A DNA stretch of 64,000 nucleotides. It comes from Rhododendron vialii. Taxonomy: Eukaryota; Streptophyta; Magnoliopsida; Ericales; Ericaceae. The stretch covers positions 42,795,001 through 42,859,000 of the forward strand of contig NC_080560.1 in NCBI RefSeq assembly GCF_030253575.1, given 5' to 3'. This document shows positions 49,600 to 59,974 of the stretch, piece by piece. Each line of letters opens with the position of its first letter. The first letter of the stretch is position 1. The translations under genes were made by a program, and so were the position numbers. The notes below the pieces were generated by a model that worked only from the letters and a program-made list of their open reading frames with translations, had not been told where the DNA came from and did no database searches.

Positions 49600-50794
49600 A
49601 AGTTCCTTTACAAGTAATACTCGAGGTAAGAGTTACCTGGCTCCAGCTACCAGGTGCGGCACATAGATCTACCACACGCTTGACTCCTGCAATTTTTATT
49701 GTTACTAAAAAGTGGAAGTGACAATATCCCAAGAATATACAAAAAAAGAAGAAGATAAGAACCAGGAAAAAATGCCAGAGATTCCCATTGGCAAATAGAA
49801 AGTTAAAAGACCATGGCTGTTAATTTTATGCCAGAGATTCCCATTGACAAATAGATATCCAACGATAAAGTCTTCCCATCAGCCACACTATTCATGATAA
49901 TTGTCCAAGCACATATAATTGTACCATGGAAAGCAGACATTATTTGTTGTTTTATGAAACCAGATTTAAACATAAAGCATATACAGCCATGGCGTTCCTG
50001 AGAATTCCTTCCTTATCTAAGACAACCGAAAGAAGAAAACAAAAGAGTGTCTTAACAAAGAGAGTTCAATCCCTGATTAATCAGTAGCTAGTTGTAGTAC
50101 GGATAAAAAGAAAACTACTCTACAGAGATTACCGGATTGGTACAAACCTTCAAATATATTGAATTCCTCGTCTATCTGAAGGAGCTTGAAGGCACTTCGA
50201 GCACGCCAGCCCTCCTCTTTTGCTTTTCTGTAGTAGATATCCTGTGGACAAATCCACATGTTATTAGCAGGGCCGGCTTTGGGCATACGTCGATGATGCA
50301 GTCGCATTGGGCCCCCAATTTTTGCCTATTTTTAGGGGCCCCAAAATATGTATGCCCTTGTATTATGTATTTAGATACAAAATTAGTAGGAAAATGTTAG
50401 GCACCAATTTTAATAGAAGTTCAATACATAAGGCCCAAGAAATAATGGTAAAAGACGTACTATAATTTTTTAAGTTTGTGGGTTAGATTTTGTAATAAAA
50501 ATAGTATTTTTGTCTAAACCTCTTTAAAGAATACAAACTCTGTCCCTCAGTTTTCCTTTTTTACGCTGTTTCCAAGAATCCAAGCCCTAGCCCCACCCTT
50601 AATTTGAATCGGCAAACAATCCCAAGGCGTAAAAAAAATTGAAGAAGATTTCTAAAGGGCCTCATCTGAAAAAGTTTGCGTCGGGACCTGGAAAACTCAG
50701 AGCCGGCCCTGGTGATCGACAATTGTAGAAATGAAACAATGAAGTAAAACACAAACAAACGACTTACCCTCTTATCCCTTGATGCCCTGCCCAT
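41776..50794 (-). CDS. TRM7: tRNA (cytidine-32/guanosine-34-2'-O)-methyltransferase, TRM7/FTSJ1 family
   Basis: Exons 5'->3': 50794-50768, 50241-50148, 49686-49637, 49478-49429, 47941-47833, 46778-46718, 46606-46554, 46436-46344, 45180-45117, 43131-43024, 42017-41776. All GT-AG with consistent phases, giving 316 aa (yeast Trm7 310, human FTSJ1 329). N-terminus [20 protein letters not shown], then [14 protein letters not shown] (catalytic Lys), the SAM-binding [24 protein letters not shown] (catalytic Asp), GGKFIAKIF (catalytic Lys) and RNSSIEAFAVC (catalytic Glu region): the K-D-K-E RrmJ fold. The C-terminal 80 residues are the family tail thought to contact partners. It 2'-O-methylates anticodon-loop positions 32 and 34 in the cytosol with WD40 (TRM734-like) and THADA-like (TRM732) partners. 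The start is the first ATG, matching the conserved N-terminus. Introns hold several repeats. Confidence 0.96.
43640..44060. other. TRM7 intron segment with promoter-like text
   Basis: CTATAAATACAGAACCCTAG at about 43826 looks like a TATA box followed by a leader, in an 87-codon frame (43719-43982) with no domain. Possibly an LTR remnant; no ends or TSD read. Confidence 0.3.
44335..44780. repeat. Imperfect tandem duplication in TRM7 intron
   Basis: TTCTTGCATTGTTTGTCTT...GGTCAGGCTAACT...GACTTGG...GCACTTCCTC...AGAGCCTAAT occurs near 44345-44560 and again near 44630-44770. The copies differ by many small changes. Confidence 0.75.
45370..45950 (-). mobile_element. Possible solo LTR in TRM7 intron
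   Basis: Minus strand has CTTATAAAAGGGGTTGTAAC (TATA-like, near 45497) followed by a leader-like stretch to TATGCAACCAATCTCTTCGT (about 45378). This layout resembles a U3-R-U5 arrangement. No terminal TG/CA pair with TSD could be confirmed. Confidence 0.3.
48375..48441. repeat. Compound (TG)n(AG)n microsatellite
   Basis: GTGTGT from 48375 to 48400 followed by AGAGAG to 48441, in a TRM7 intron. Confidence 0.95.
49539..49595. repeat. (AG)n microsatellite
   Basis: About 56 bp of uninterrupted AG between two TRM7 exons (49429-49478 and 49637-49686). Confidence 0.95.
50268..50711. mobile_element. Non-autonomous hAT-like element filling a TRM7 intron
   Basis: Ends CAGGGCCGGCTTTG (50268) and CAGAGCCGGCCCTG (to 50711) are inverted repeats, 12 of 14 bases matching. 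The interior has GGGGCCC words and no ORF. It occupies 444 of the 526 bp of the first coding intron. An 8-bp TSD is not clear (GTTATTAG versus GTGATCGA). Confidence 0.75.
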
Positions 50795-50999
50795 TTGACA
50801 AGTACCTGATTGTCTTGTTCGCCGAAGGCTGAAACTCAAAAGCTAATGTTTATTGTTTAGTTATCTGTGTCCCAAAGTCAGGTGAGGGTCAAATATGACC
50901 CCTCGGAGGAGTGTAATCTTCACCTTCTTTGAGCCAGTGACAAATTGCTAAGGACTAATGAGAGAACCTGAAAGTACCGGGATTAGATTTCCCACTCTG

Positions 51000-52220
51000 A
51001 AAAAAGACACACAAAGTTATGTTATGTACTTAATTCATTCACCAACCCCCTTCTAAAGCGTCAGACATTCAGTGATTTCCTGTATCTCTCCCATAATTTG
51101 CAATTTTGTGGAAACTCAGTTTTATATTAACTTGGGATTAAGAAAGGATCCCTGCAATTTGTTGCAAATTCTCAGCGGAAAAGAACCAGTTTAGGATTAT
51201 GATACTATGGATACTAGTTTGTGATTTGGCATTAGAATAGAACATTTTAAACAATTATTAGGTGTGTGCACCTATGTTTTAGTATGTGAATGAATGAAAC
51301 AAAAATAAATAAATAATAAATAAAAAGAGAAAAGAGAAAAGAATAAAGACTATTATTACTAGTAATTATAGATGCTCGAGGATCCGGGTTGTTACACTTA
51401 AGTCTAAAGAATGAGGTTTGGACAATTTAGGCCAAGTCAAATGCATATCTGGTGACCTATTTAGCATCCCAGTTAACTTGTAAGTTAATAGAACCGTCAC
51501 GTGCTGTTTATTTTTATAAATCACAGTAACGGAGTTAAAAAAAAAATATTCATCCTAATGAAATGTTTAGTACTAAAATTTTGCAAACACTATTTATTTG
51601 ACCGGTTAACAATTTAACCATGGCCATAAGGCATAAACTACTTGGCTTGAAATGCAAAGAAACTCAATGTTAGGTTAATCTATTTTGTCACATGATTAAT
51701 TAGAAAGTGTGATTAACTTCGATTTATTAGTTATGAAGCGAAGTTGAGTAATCTTAAATCACATGCCAATCAATGTTAGCACTAGTAGTATGAATATATG
51801 AATGCAAGAGTTGGTGTTTTGATATCATCAGGGCTTTATGTGTTGAATTTATTACTGCACGAGGTAGGTTTCACATTGTGGTTGCCAGTGATGGATACAT
51901 GACTCCTCAACTTCAAACCCCACCACCACAACACTAACACTTTGGTGACCACATTTTGAGTACCATGTCATATGTCAACGAAGTATTGGTGGAATGTGCC
52001 CCATATGTCATAGAGCGGAGCACATTTGCATTAGAAGGAATACGCTAATAAGGCTGTCTGTCAAAAGAATACAAGCTACTCTTTGCTCACTCTCCTACGC
52101 TCTTCATACAATAGATTCTACTGAGATAGCTACCTATCTCATGGAATACTCTTATGACTCATATCCGGAGCGAGAAGATGCGTATAATGTAAATCTCTTA
52201 GCGGACCAATTCCAATGAGC
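51000..52220. other. TRM7 first intron, unrecognised part
   Basis: No element ends seen to 51960. 51994-52218 contains a 74-codon open frame (+) without a domain I recognise, immediately before the LINE-like duplicates. Confidence 0.4.
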
Positions 52221-52225
52221 CTTTC

Positions 52226-52770
52226 AAACTAGTACTTTTTGTAATGCCAGTAGCTTCATCCGTTTTGCAGTATGGACAGCACACGAATCTGCGGGGCATA
52301 AGTGGTAGGCACTTTTCTCACATAAGGGAAATTGATTGTCTCTTTACGGCCATTTATGCTAATCCTAATCCAGCTTCGAGAGAGGAATTATGGGAGTACT
52401 TGAAAGATCTTAAGGAAAAAGAGCCAACCCTTCTATTCCTCTCCCGAGCGTGAGCTTTCGCAAAAGAGAGGCCCTCGCCAGGTGTGATACCCAAATATGG
52501 TCATCAAAACTAGTACTTTTTGTAATGCCAGCAGCTCCATCCGTTTAGCAGTATGGACAGCACACGAATCCGCAGGGCATAAGAGGTAGGCTCTTTGCTC
52601 ACATAAGGGAAATTGATTGTCTCTATACCGCTATTTACGCTAATCCTAATCCAGCTTCTAGAGAGGAATTGTGGGAGTACTTGAAAAATCTTAAGAAAAA
52701 AGAGCCAACCCTTCTATTCCTCTCCTGAGCTTGAGCTTTCGCAAAAGAGAGGCCCCCGCCCCGGTGTGGT
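52226..52770 (+). mobile_element. LINE endonuclease fragment, tandemly duplicated
   Basis: 52244-52453 encodes HIREIDCLFTAIYANPNPAS followed by REELWEYLKDL, resembling the ...F-TA-IYA-P...R-LW--L segment of plant LINE APE endonucleases. The whole block recurs from about 52511 to 52770 (ACTAGTACTTTTTGTAATGC and ATTGATTGTCTCT shared), period about 281 bp, over 90% identical by eye. Only this piece of ORF2 is present. Confidence 0.65.
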
Positions 52771-53031
52771 ACCCACGGTCACCATTGCTCTGCTCCCACC
52801 ACAAAGACTCGTCATATTGAGCGGGGAAGTTTGAACCAGTTAACCTTCTAATTATAGATACTGTTACATTCGTTGAACTACGGAATACTTGACTTTTTTT
52901 GTCAACTTTCTACACGTCACCATGAAGCTAGGCTTGAGAAAAACTAAATTTCAATTCATAATCGAGAACAACCAAACAAACAAACAGCGAACACAATTCA
53001 TAGTTGCGGACAAGAAGAAAGAGTTTCGTAC

Positions 53032-53150
53032 CTTCGATGGTCATCGTAGTACAAGTTTGTAGGGGATTTGTGAAAACGGGAGAAGAGAAATAGAAGGCGC
53101 GCTGATGAACGATCGAAACTTGAAGGGGGTGAGTAAAGCTAAGGGGAACG
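53032..53150 (-). promoter_or_regulatory. TRM7 non-coding first exon
   Basis: Minus strand ...GACCATCGAAG|GTACGAAAC gives a donor with the exon ending at 53032. The matching acceptor TTTCAG|CCTTCGG opens exon 2 at 50828, 34 nt before the ATG. The 5' limit is not determined. The first intron is 2.2 kb. Confidence 0.55.
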
Positions 53151-53159
53151 TCAGAGCAG

Positions 53160-54100
53160 ATGAGCCCTAAAATATGTACTTTGCCCTTAGACTATTCAAA
53201 TTGTGTAGGGAAAACCCGAAATAGTTCTTGTAGTTTAGTATTTATATCATCTTGGTCCTTGCAGTTTGAATTGACTCGATTTATACTTTAGGTTTCATTT
53301 TGTTCCAACTTGGTCCATTTATTAATTGCTATTAGACTCCATTAAACCCAGACATAAATGGGCCCATTTTCTAGGGTTAAAACCGTAATCTGTCATTCTT
53401 CTCTTACCCTAATATACCTCTGAACCAAAACACAGAGCCTCATTGTTCCATTCTCCATTTTTTTTCACGGCTTCCATTCTCCATTTGTTGCGCCACGGAT
53501 TTTACCTTCGACCAAAACGTGTCTCGTTTGCCTTCGGAGGGAATTAGTGAAAGGGATTAGTGCCTGAATAAGCGATCTGATTCCTATGGATTGCAACGCA
53601 GTTCTTGAAAAGAAATGAAAAATAAGGAGTTTTGTATTCTATAAAGGGGTTCGGATATTTTTGAAAAATGTTTGAATTTTAGAAAATGAAGTGGGTTTTA
53701 TTTTAAAAATGGACCGAGCTTTCATCAAACTACCTACATATCTCCAAGTAAAGGAGAATCAAGTCCGGTCATAGTACAGGCCACAAAAGGAGTGTAGAAA
53801 AAAAACTTAAAGTCTCCACCTAGCATAGAGTTTGCTAGAGTTTAGGTGTGCCTAGTCACTTCTTGAATATCGGAAGAATAATTCAAGTATTTTAGAAAAA
53901 AGAACACGGGCCAGAGAACCCGTTTTTAGAAAAAAGTGAAACTCCGTTTTGCTTTTTAGGAAAAGGCTTTAGGTCTGCGAGGTTAGAGAAGAAAGAGTTT
54001 GGGAGTTCACTAGAAAATGGACTCATTTGTATCTAGGGTTAATAGAGGCTAACAATAGTTAGGAATTGCACACCTTTGCCTTTCACACTACCAACCAATC
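53160..54100. other. Intergenic between TRM7 and the Harbinger-like element
   Basis: No gene recognised. The first 100-200 bp presumably contain the TRM7 promoter. Confidence 0.45.
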
Positions 54101-54104
54101 GTTA

Positions 54105-54807
54105 GAGCATCTCCAACTGCCTAAGCAGATGGAGTTTTTCACTCAAGAGGCGAGATCAAGCACCGAAATGGCAGACCCAGCAGCCTAGCTTCACGGTCGT
54201 CAATCTGGCGTTCCGCTACAGTAACTCGTTGGTCCGAGCGAGCTACTGTAGCACTCGGTTGGTCCCCTCTCTCTCTCCCCTTGCCTTCACAACCACCAGA
54301 TCTGCCCGTTGTTGGTGTTGTTTGGCTCCGACGAGGGTAAGAAAGGATACCCCTTCTCTGTCTTCTCTTCTTCTTCTATGACATGGGTGCAATATTCTGA
54401 AAATTACTCGATTGAGGGTTGCAATTTTTGAGATTTTCAGTGGGTTTCTGAAAAATTACCGATTGTGGGTTGCAATTTTTGAGATTTCAAGTGCGTTTCT
54501 GAAAAATTAGTAATTGTGGGTGGCAATTTTTGAGATTTCCAGTGGATTGCAATTTTCTTGGAGTAGAGAGAGAGAGGGGTATGGCTGGTGGTGGTTACTA
54601 TGGAGGTGTCGGAGTTGGTGGTCACAGTGAAGAGGTGTTGTCGGGTTTTTTGTTTTGTTTTGTACTATTATTGTTTATTAGTATTTGCTTAGCCTAAATT
54701 GCCTTGGCTGTTGGGAACTTCAATTATTTTGTGGCTAGCTAAACCAGTTTTTGAGGTAATTCCTTGCTTAAATGGCTAGAAACAGTTTGAGTTTGCTGGA
54801 GATGCTC
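54105..54807. mobile_element. PIF/Harbinger-type non-autonomous element, 703 bp
   Basis: Terminal repeats GAGCATCTCCAACTGC and (inverted) GAGCATCTCCAGCAAAC, flanked by TTA at 54102-54104 and 54808-54810. The 3-bp TTA duplication and this terminus are typical of Harbinger/Tourist elements. The interior has three TTTTTGAGATTT...GAAAAATTA-like repeats (54424-54545). No transposase. Confidence 0.8.
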
Positions 54808-54889
54808 TTACTTGCTAAGGCTAATTTCCACATTCCATTCAATTTCATGTCTTGGACGAAAACCCACACCTTGGACTTGGGTACCTTCG

Positions 54890-55320
54890 TCAATCAAATA
54901 ATCAAACCTTTTAGTGGGGTTTTTCTCCCTGGCTACCTTCATCGTTAGCCTAAGTAAAGAATTGCACTCACTTCTTTTGGTCTACCGTGTATATATCAAT
55001 TTGCGACCAAATTAAATGTTAGTTTTTAACGACCTAAGTGTTGGTCACATAACCTCTAAGTTTTTGTTGTGACAACATTGAAATTTTTGTTAAATTATAA
55101 GCATTAGAGGAAAATGATTTTTTTTTACAATAATAATTAAACTTGAGGCATTTTATAGACACCAAAAAAGTAAATAAGCATATCCGAAATTAAGTCCACA
55201 TCCATGACAACGATTAAACCTATATATGCAAGAAATTTGTCGATATTAAATAGTAGTCTGACTTCTTCTTCTTTTTACAATTTACAATAGATAACTCGAG
55301 AACATTAAATACATCAATTT
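54890..55320 (+). pseudogene. Glucanase exon-1/intron-1 relic
   Basis: TTTTCTCCCTGGCTACCTTC at 54921 aligns with the start of the 63658 glucanase (TTTTCTCCATGGCTACCTTT), with the ATG changed to CTG. After about 20 bp it jumps into intron-1 sequence (CTTTTGGTCTACCGTGTATA...GTTGGTCACATAACCTCTAA). So most of the signal-peptide exon and its donor are deleted. Confidence 0.8.
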
Positions 55321-55322
55321 TT

Positions 55323-55949
55323 TTAAAGAACATGAGCGATAGTGCTAATTATATCCCCAAGAACTGATGTTCTTGTATCCTCGTATTGGATTGGGCATGA
55401 ATAAGATGGAGGGGATCTGAACGCGCGATCACACTGAAAGGCATCAAGCATTAAGGAATCTCCTGCAGCATCCATGCCTCTGTAATCATGGGCATCCAAG
55501 GATTTGCTTGCATCAAGACAATGTTTGACAACCACCATGGTATATGTTGTATAACAAGAATCGCGACGTTTCTTGAGCTCGACATCTTTGGTTTGCTCCT
55601 TTAGCTTATTGATCTTGAGAAGGGCGGCTCTGGAGTTTGCGAGTGTTAGTTCAATCGCGATGTTCCCAAGTAAGATAAGATTTGTTGTGGCAGATCAACC
55701 ATCAGATCTCAAATAATCCCGACAAACACTAGGATAAGTACTTTGTGCACATACACGATCGACTAGATCTATTGTTAGTACACCTGAGGTACTCAACCAG
55801 AATACAAGTAACAAGAAGAAAAGACGAAGAACAAAGACCAATCTTTTTCTCAATCGGTTCTTAAGAAGTAGTAGTCTTGCTTGCTCTGTTTCTTTATCAT
55901 TTAGGTGCAACAAAGGCACTCTCTTGTATAGGCCAGGGCACCCATACAA
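55323..55949 (-). pseudogene. PMEI-domain gene with one in-frame stop
   Basis: Minus strand, one continuous frame broken only by TGA at 55697-55695. Before the stop there is a Leu-rich hydrophobic segment, then DLVDRVCAQSTYPSVCRDYL, the first Cys pair of plant invertase/pectin-methylesterase inhibitors. After it come LGNIAIELTLANSRAALLKI, a third Cys (RRDSCYTTY), KHCLDASKSL and LMLDAFQCDRAF (last Cys), the four-helix PMEI layout. It ends at a TAA (55323). PMEIs bind and block pectin methylesterase or invertase in the wall. The stop sits where the family usually has Arg (SD-RS), so CGA->TGA at a CpG is the simplest cause. It lies antisense to glucanase intron-1 sequence. Confidence 0.75.
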
Positions 55950-56259
55950 GACTTTACTTTACTACTATAAAAACATGGTAAATGAGGATTGTGGAAATCA
56001 TGGAGCCAGGATATGGATTTAACTTTATACTATATAGTATACTAGTAGCATAAAGCCCGTGCTATGCACGGAGTAGATTTAAAAACCCGAACAAATAAAA
56101 AATCGCACTCTATTCGTTCACGGATTTATTTAGTAATTCAAAAACAAACTATCTAAAATACTTGAGCGTAAAGGCCAAAGGAGAAAAAAAACCCCGTATT
56201 TTTATCTACATAATTGGAGTTACCATAATTGGAGTAAATTGATTTCCTGATTTGTAAAG
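55950..56259. other. Intergenic before the solo LTR
   Basis: Contains the palindromic GCCCGTGCTATGCACGG at 56057-56073 next to TATACTAGTAG, a motif seen at ends of some plant repeats. No gene. Confidence 0.4.
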
Positions 56260-56264
56260 AATAT

Positions 56265-57717
56265 TGATAAGCACCCAATATTGTAGATAGTTGGTGCGCT
56301 TAGTCCCGTTTTATGTTGCATTAATTTGCGTTTATTTAGCTTTTATTAAGGTTTTGCACGTAAGGTTCGTTTGAGGATGTTTCAGGTTTTACGCCCCTAT
56401 CAAGGGTGATTTTGATGCCTTGGACATGCCTCAGGGGAGTCCAAGTTTCCAAGGCCAAGTGGCGAAGGGCCACCGTTCTCCAATGATCAAGATATTAGGA
56501 AGCATCGGGTGCCAAGCCTTGAAGCTAGAAGCCAATTCTGGAGTTAAGCTTCGGGTATCCATACAACCGTTTTGGTTGTATCCATACGGTGGCCTTATAT
56601 TTTGGACAGCTTCCTGCGTATCCATACACTATTCTGGTTGTATCCATACAGCTCTTCTACGGAGCATTTCCAACACAAGCTTAACAGCTCGGTATCCGTA
56701 CAACCGTTTTGATTGTATGGATACAGTTGGCTTTCCGACAGATTTTTCTGCTTTTTGAACTTTCCATTTATGGAATAGTTGCTACTTTTGGAAAGTGCTA
56801 TGATTTTTGTTATGAGAGAAGGGTTGGATTGTATAAATATCACACACACTCTCTCTCTCATTCATTACCTTGATGCATTTTACTTTAAGTCTTTTAATTC
56901 CAAAAATTCCTCCATAGCTTTTCAAGCTTTTCAAGTTGTAATTTCTCAAGAACACATTAAGGTATTTACATTACGTTAATTTCTCATGTATTAAAGTTGT
57001 TCGTAAGCTTTGGATCCTTTATAAAATCAAGTTTATTTCCGGTTCTATTGGTTAAAAAATGTTTGTCAATTCTAGCATGCTTTCTAGTCTTTTTAATATG
57101 CATGAGTAGTTGATTAGGCTTGGCCACGGAGTGATTAATGCCCTGTGACTTACGTTAGTCTTGCCTTTCTCAACTAAATACTTGAGGTTCGGTATGGAAA
57201 ATGAGCGTGGTTCGCTTTTTATGTAACAAAACTTATCGATGTTAACCTCCGGTGATCATATGCTTGCACATATGGTTTCGTGAGCTATGTCTCGCCTCGT
57301 GTTTGCCAAGAGAATAAAAGAGCTTGCTTGTTCTCCATACTTAATTTCTAGTCTTTAATGGTTTCATAGCAAAATCTCCCGGTTGATAGCCTATACCGTG
57401 CGATTCAACCGTGTTTTCGTTGAGAATGGTTCAATGACCTAAGTTTCAGGCGTTAAAAACTCCAACGCCTTGCCGCTTGTTTAATCTAGTTAAAACTCAT
57501 TTCTAGTGTTTTTCATAAGAGCATTTTTCACCTTTCACAGCAAAACCAAAAGTTGGCCGTCTAAACGCCACAAACCCTTACATCTAAAAATCCTAGCAAG
57601 CTTTAAAGACCATCCCTGTGGGAACGATACCGGACTTCCGGATATTATGCTGACAACGACCTAGCCCTACGCTCGGGGTAAATCAACATATTTCAACGGT
57701 TAGGTTGGGACGAAGCA
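56265..57717. mobile_element. Solo LTR (gypsy-like), 1453 bp
   Basis: Starts TGATAAGCACCCAATATTG and ends CGAAGCA, with the exact 5-bp duplication AATAT at 56260-56264 and 57718-57722. The start and the internal ACCATCCCTGTGGGAACGAT motif near the 3' end are typical of long gypsy-group LTRs. A TATA-like TATAAATATC is near 56836. Three inverted GTATCCATACAACCGTTTT-type palindromes lie at 56557-56730. No internal retrotransposon sequence remains, so the element was reduced by LTR-LTR recombination. Confidence 0.9.
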
Positions 57718-57722
57718 AATAT

Positions 57723-59040
57723 ATCTACATACTATTCTACTACATACCCGTATCATCTATAGTGGGAGATTGGGATGACCATATTTGGATAATTGATATT
57801 CTAATTAGTGAATTATATGATACATGGTTCTATCGTTACTATATTCATTTCTTCTCCTTTTTTCTTTTTTTCTTTTTGAATTTATCTCTCAATACCATAT
57901 CCTGATTTGTGTAACATGTGATTTGGCTAATTTATTCTTTTTTCTCGGTGTGAGGAAAATCATTAGTTTGAATATAAACAAAAATATTGCCTTAAAAAGA
58001 AAAATACCATTAAAATGAAGAGACACGTGTCGCATTCATAGGCCTTTCCCTACTGACCACTTTGCTTTGCTTCTACTGGGACGGTGGAACCCACCGTCCA
58101 TCTTGTACTTTATATATAGAGACTTTTATTTATTTAGTTTGTGTGAAATAAGAATAAATGTGAGGTGCCATTATCATCCCCATAACGTATAAATGCGAAA
58201 AAAGAAAATCACTCAACAATCTCGACAGATTTTCTCTTTATTAATCCTCAAAAAGTTGAGCTAATTAAGCTTGTAGTTTCATTTGTAACAGCCGCAATCC
58301 TAACATACTAGGAATAACTAAATCAGAAGGATTACTTGCCAATCAAGCTTACTATAAGGCAATTTCGATTTCAAATTACCAAAAGGAAAATATTTGAAGT
58401 TACTTAATTAATTCAATCCCAAAATTAGAAACAGAAATAAGACTTATGAAAAAAAAAAACCTCATTAATGCTTATAAAAAAAAACCTCAATAATCAAATT
58501 GGAATTAACTTGTGGTTCATGAAATGTAAAAAAACAATTACCTGGTGGACGAGACTGAATGTACAAAATCTTACGCTCGCTTAGAGCTAAGAGTTAGCTG
58601 TTTTCACGACTCAAACCCGTAACCTACCACCAGGTCACGTTGGGGACAACAGTAAAACAAACCTTAAGGTTGTCCCGAAAATTCCTTAATCGGAGATGTG
58701 ATTAAGGAAAGCTTTTGTCTTGCTAGTTGGGCCATTTCCCATATGGGCATCTCGAGCTGGTCTACCAACATTGGGCCATACATCTGCTATCACTTTGGGC
58801 TGGGCTTTGCCGGTCATGCTGGTCTTATTATGTAACTAAACACAATCACAAGTCACGATCTATGTCACATAATTTACGTCCATGAGCAGGAGCGTAAACG
58901 AGTCCTTAAAATGTATCGCAGCATGCTAAAATTTGTGAGAGCGAAGAATAATTGAGAGCGAAAGTGTAGAGCATTTTAAAAGACTGTGATTAAGGTCACG
59001 ATTAAATCATAGCATGTTTGTTAACAAGTACTAGTAATCG
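57723..59040. other. Intergenic, upstream of the glucanase pseudogene
   Basis: AT-rich. On the minus strand 58550-58650 shows SINE-like words (ACCTGGTGGTAGGTTACGGG, TTTGAGTCGTG). A part near 58850-58990 (ATCGCAGCATGCTAAAATTT, GTGAGAGCG) resembles glucanase 3'-flank text at 35590-35640. No gene. Confidence 0.45.
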
Positions 59041-59445
59041 TACACATGCAGGTGCCGGACCAACAGACATATGCTACGAAATAATGGGCAACAATCTCCC
59101 ACAAGCATCAGAGGTCTAAGTTCTCTACAAACAACACAGAATCGCACGGATGAAAATCTACGACTCAAATCAAAGGGTCCCTACAAGCACTGAGAGGGTC
59201 CAACATTGAGCACTCATGATAGGGGTGGCCAAACAGAGATCTACAAAGTCTGTCTAACCCTTCAAATGCTAATTCTTGGGTTCAAAGAAATATAAAGAGT
59301 TATTGGGCGGATGTTAAGTTCCGTTACATGGCCGTTGGAAATGAAGTTAGCCCTAATTCGGGACTGCACAATTTGTTCTTAATTCCTGCCATGAGGAACG
59401 TTTACAATGCCCGTGCTTCAGCTGGTCTTAGCCAAATCAAGGTCT

Positions 59446-59974
59446 ATCTTGTTCACTTTTATTTCATTTTATTGTTTTATTAATTTGTTTTACTTTGGAA
59501 CTAAATCCTTGTCGCTACAAAATGAAACATGATTTAGCTCAAAAAAGGGTCAAATATACTAAAAATATGTATTGCACTATAATATGTCTCAAAGCAGTCC
59601 ATAAATAATACCCCATGAGCCGGATTAACCCATTCCTACAGTGAAAAGGGACTCTAGGTGTCAAGTTTCCTGTCAAACCAAGACAAAAATGTCCAATCAA
59701 GCTCTCATCCGTCTGCCTAATCCATCATCCAATCAGGCTCTCTTCTGACCGCCTAATCCATCATCCAATCAGGCTGTAAATATATAAATACATATTGTAT
59801 ATATATATATTGAAATGTCCAAATGATTACCCGATGTATTGTGAGACTTAAATTTATAATATAGTAGTCATTCTTTCCGTAAGTGATCAAAACAGTATTG
59901 CTACTAATTCTCATAGTATTTTGTAGTTTCCCACCCTTTAATTCAGTAATTAATTTGTTGAAAAAACTCCCGAT
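59446..59974. mobile_element. 529-bp AT-rich insertion in the glucanase pseudogene
   Basis: Bracketed by AGGTCT at 59440-59445 and 59975-59980, where the intact gene has it once. Contains a 45-bp repeat (GCCTAATCCATCATCCAATC twice, 59713-59775). No inverted terminal repeats or coding sequence seen; class unknown. The duplicated AGGT creates GT and AG at the two edges. Confidence 0.75.

Noticed and set aside
52000..52218. Organelle-derived (chloroplast/mitochondrial) DNA insert in TRM7 intron 1
   Set aside because: The open frame there matches no plastid or mitochondrial protein I know, and codon composition is not diagnostic.
56041..56075. Helitron end suggested by TATACTAGTAG and the palindrome GCCCGTGCTATGCACGG
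   Set aside because: No CTRR 3' end with a preceding hairpin found downstream, and no A|T target confirmed.
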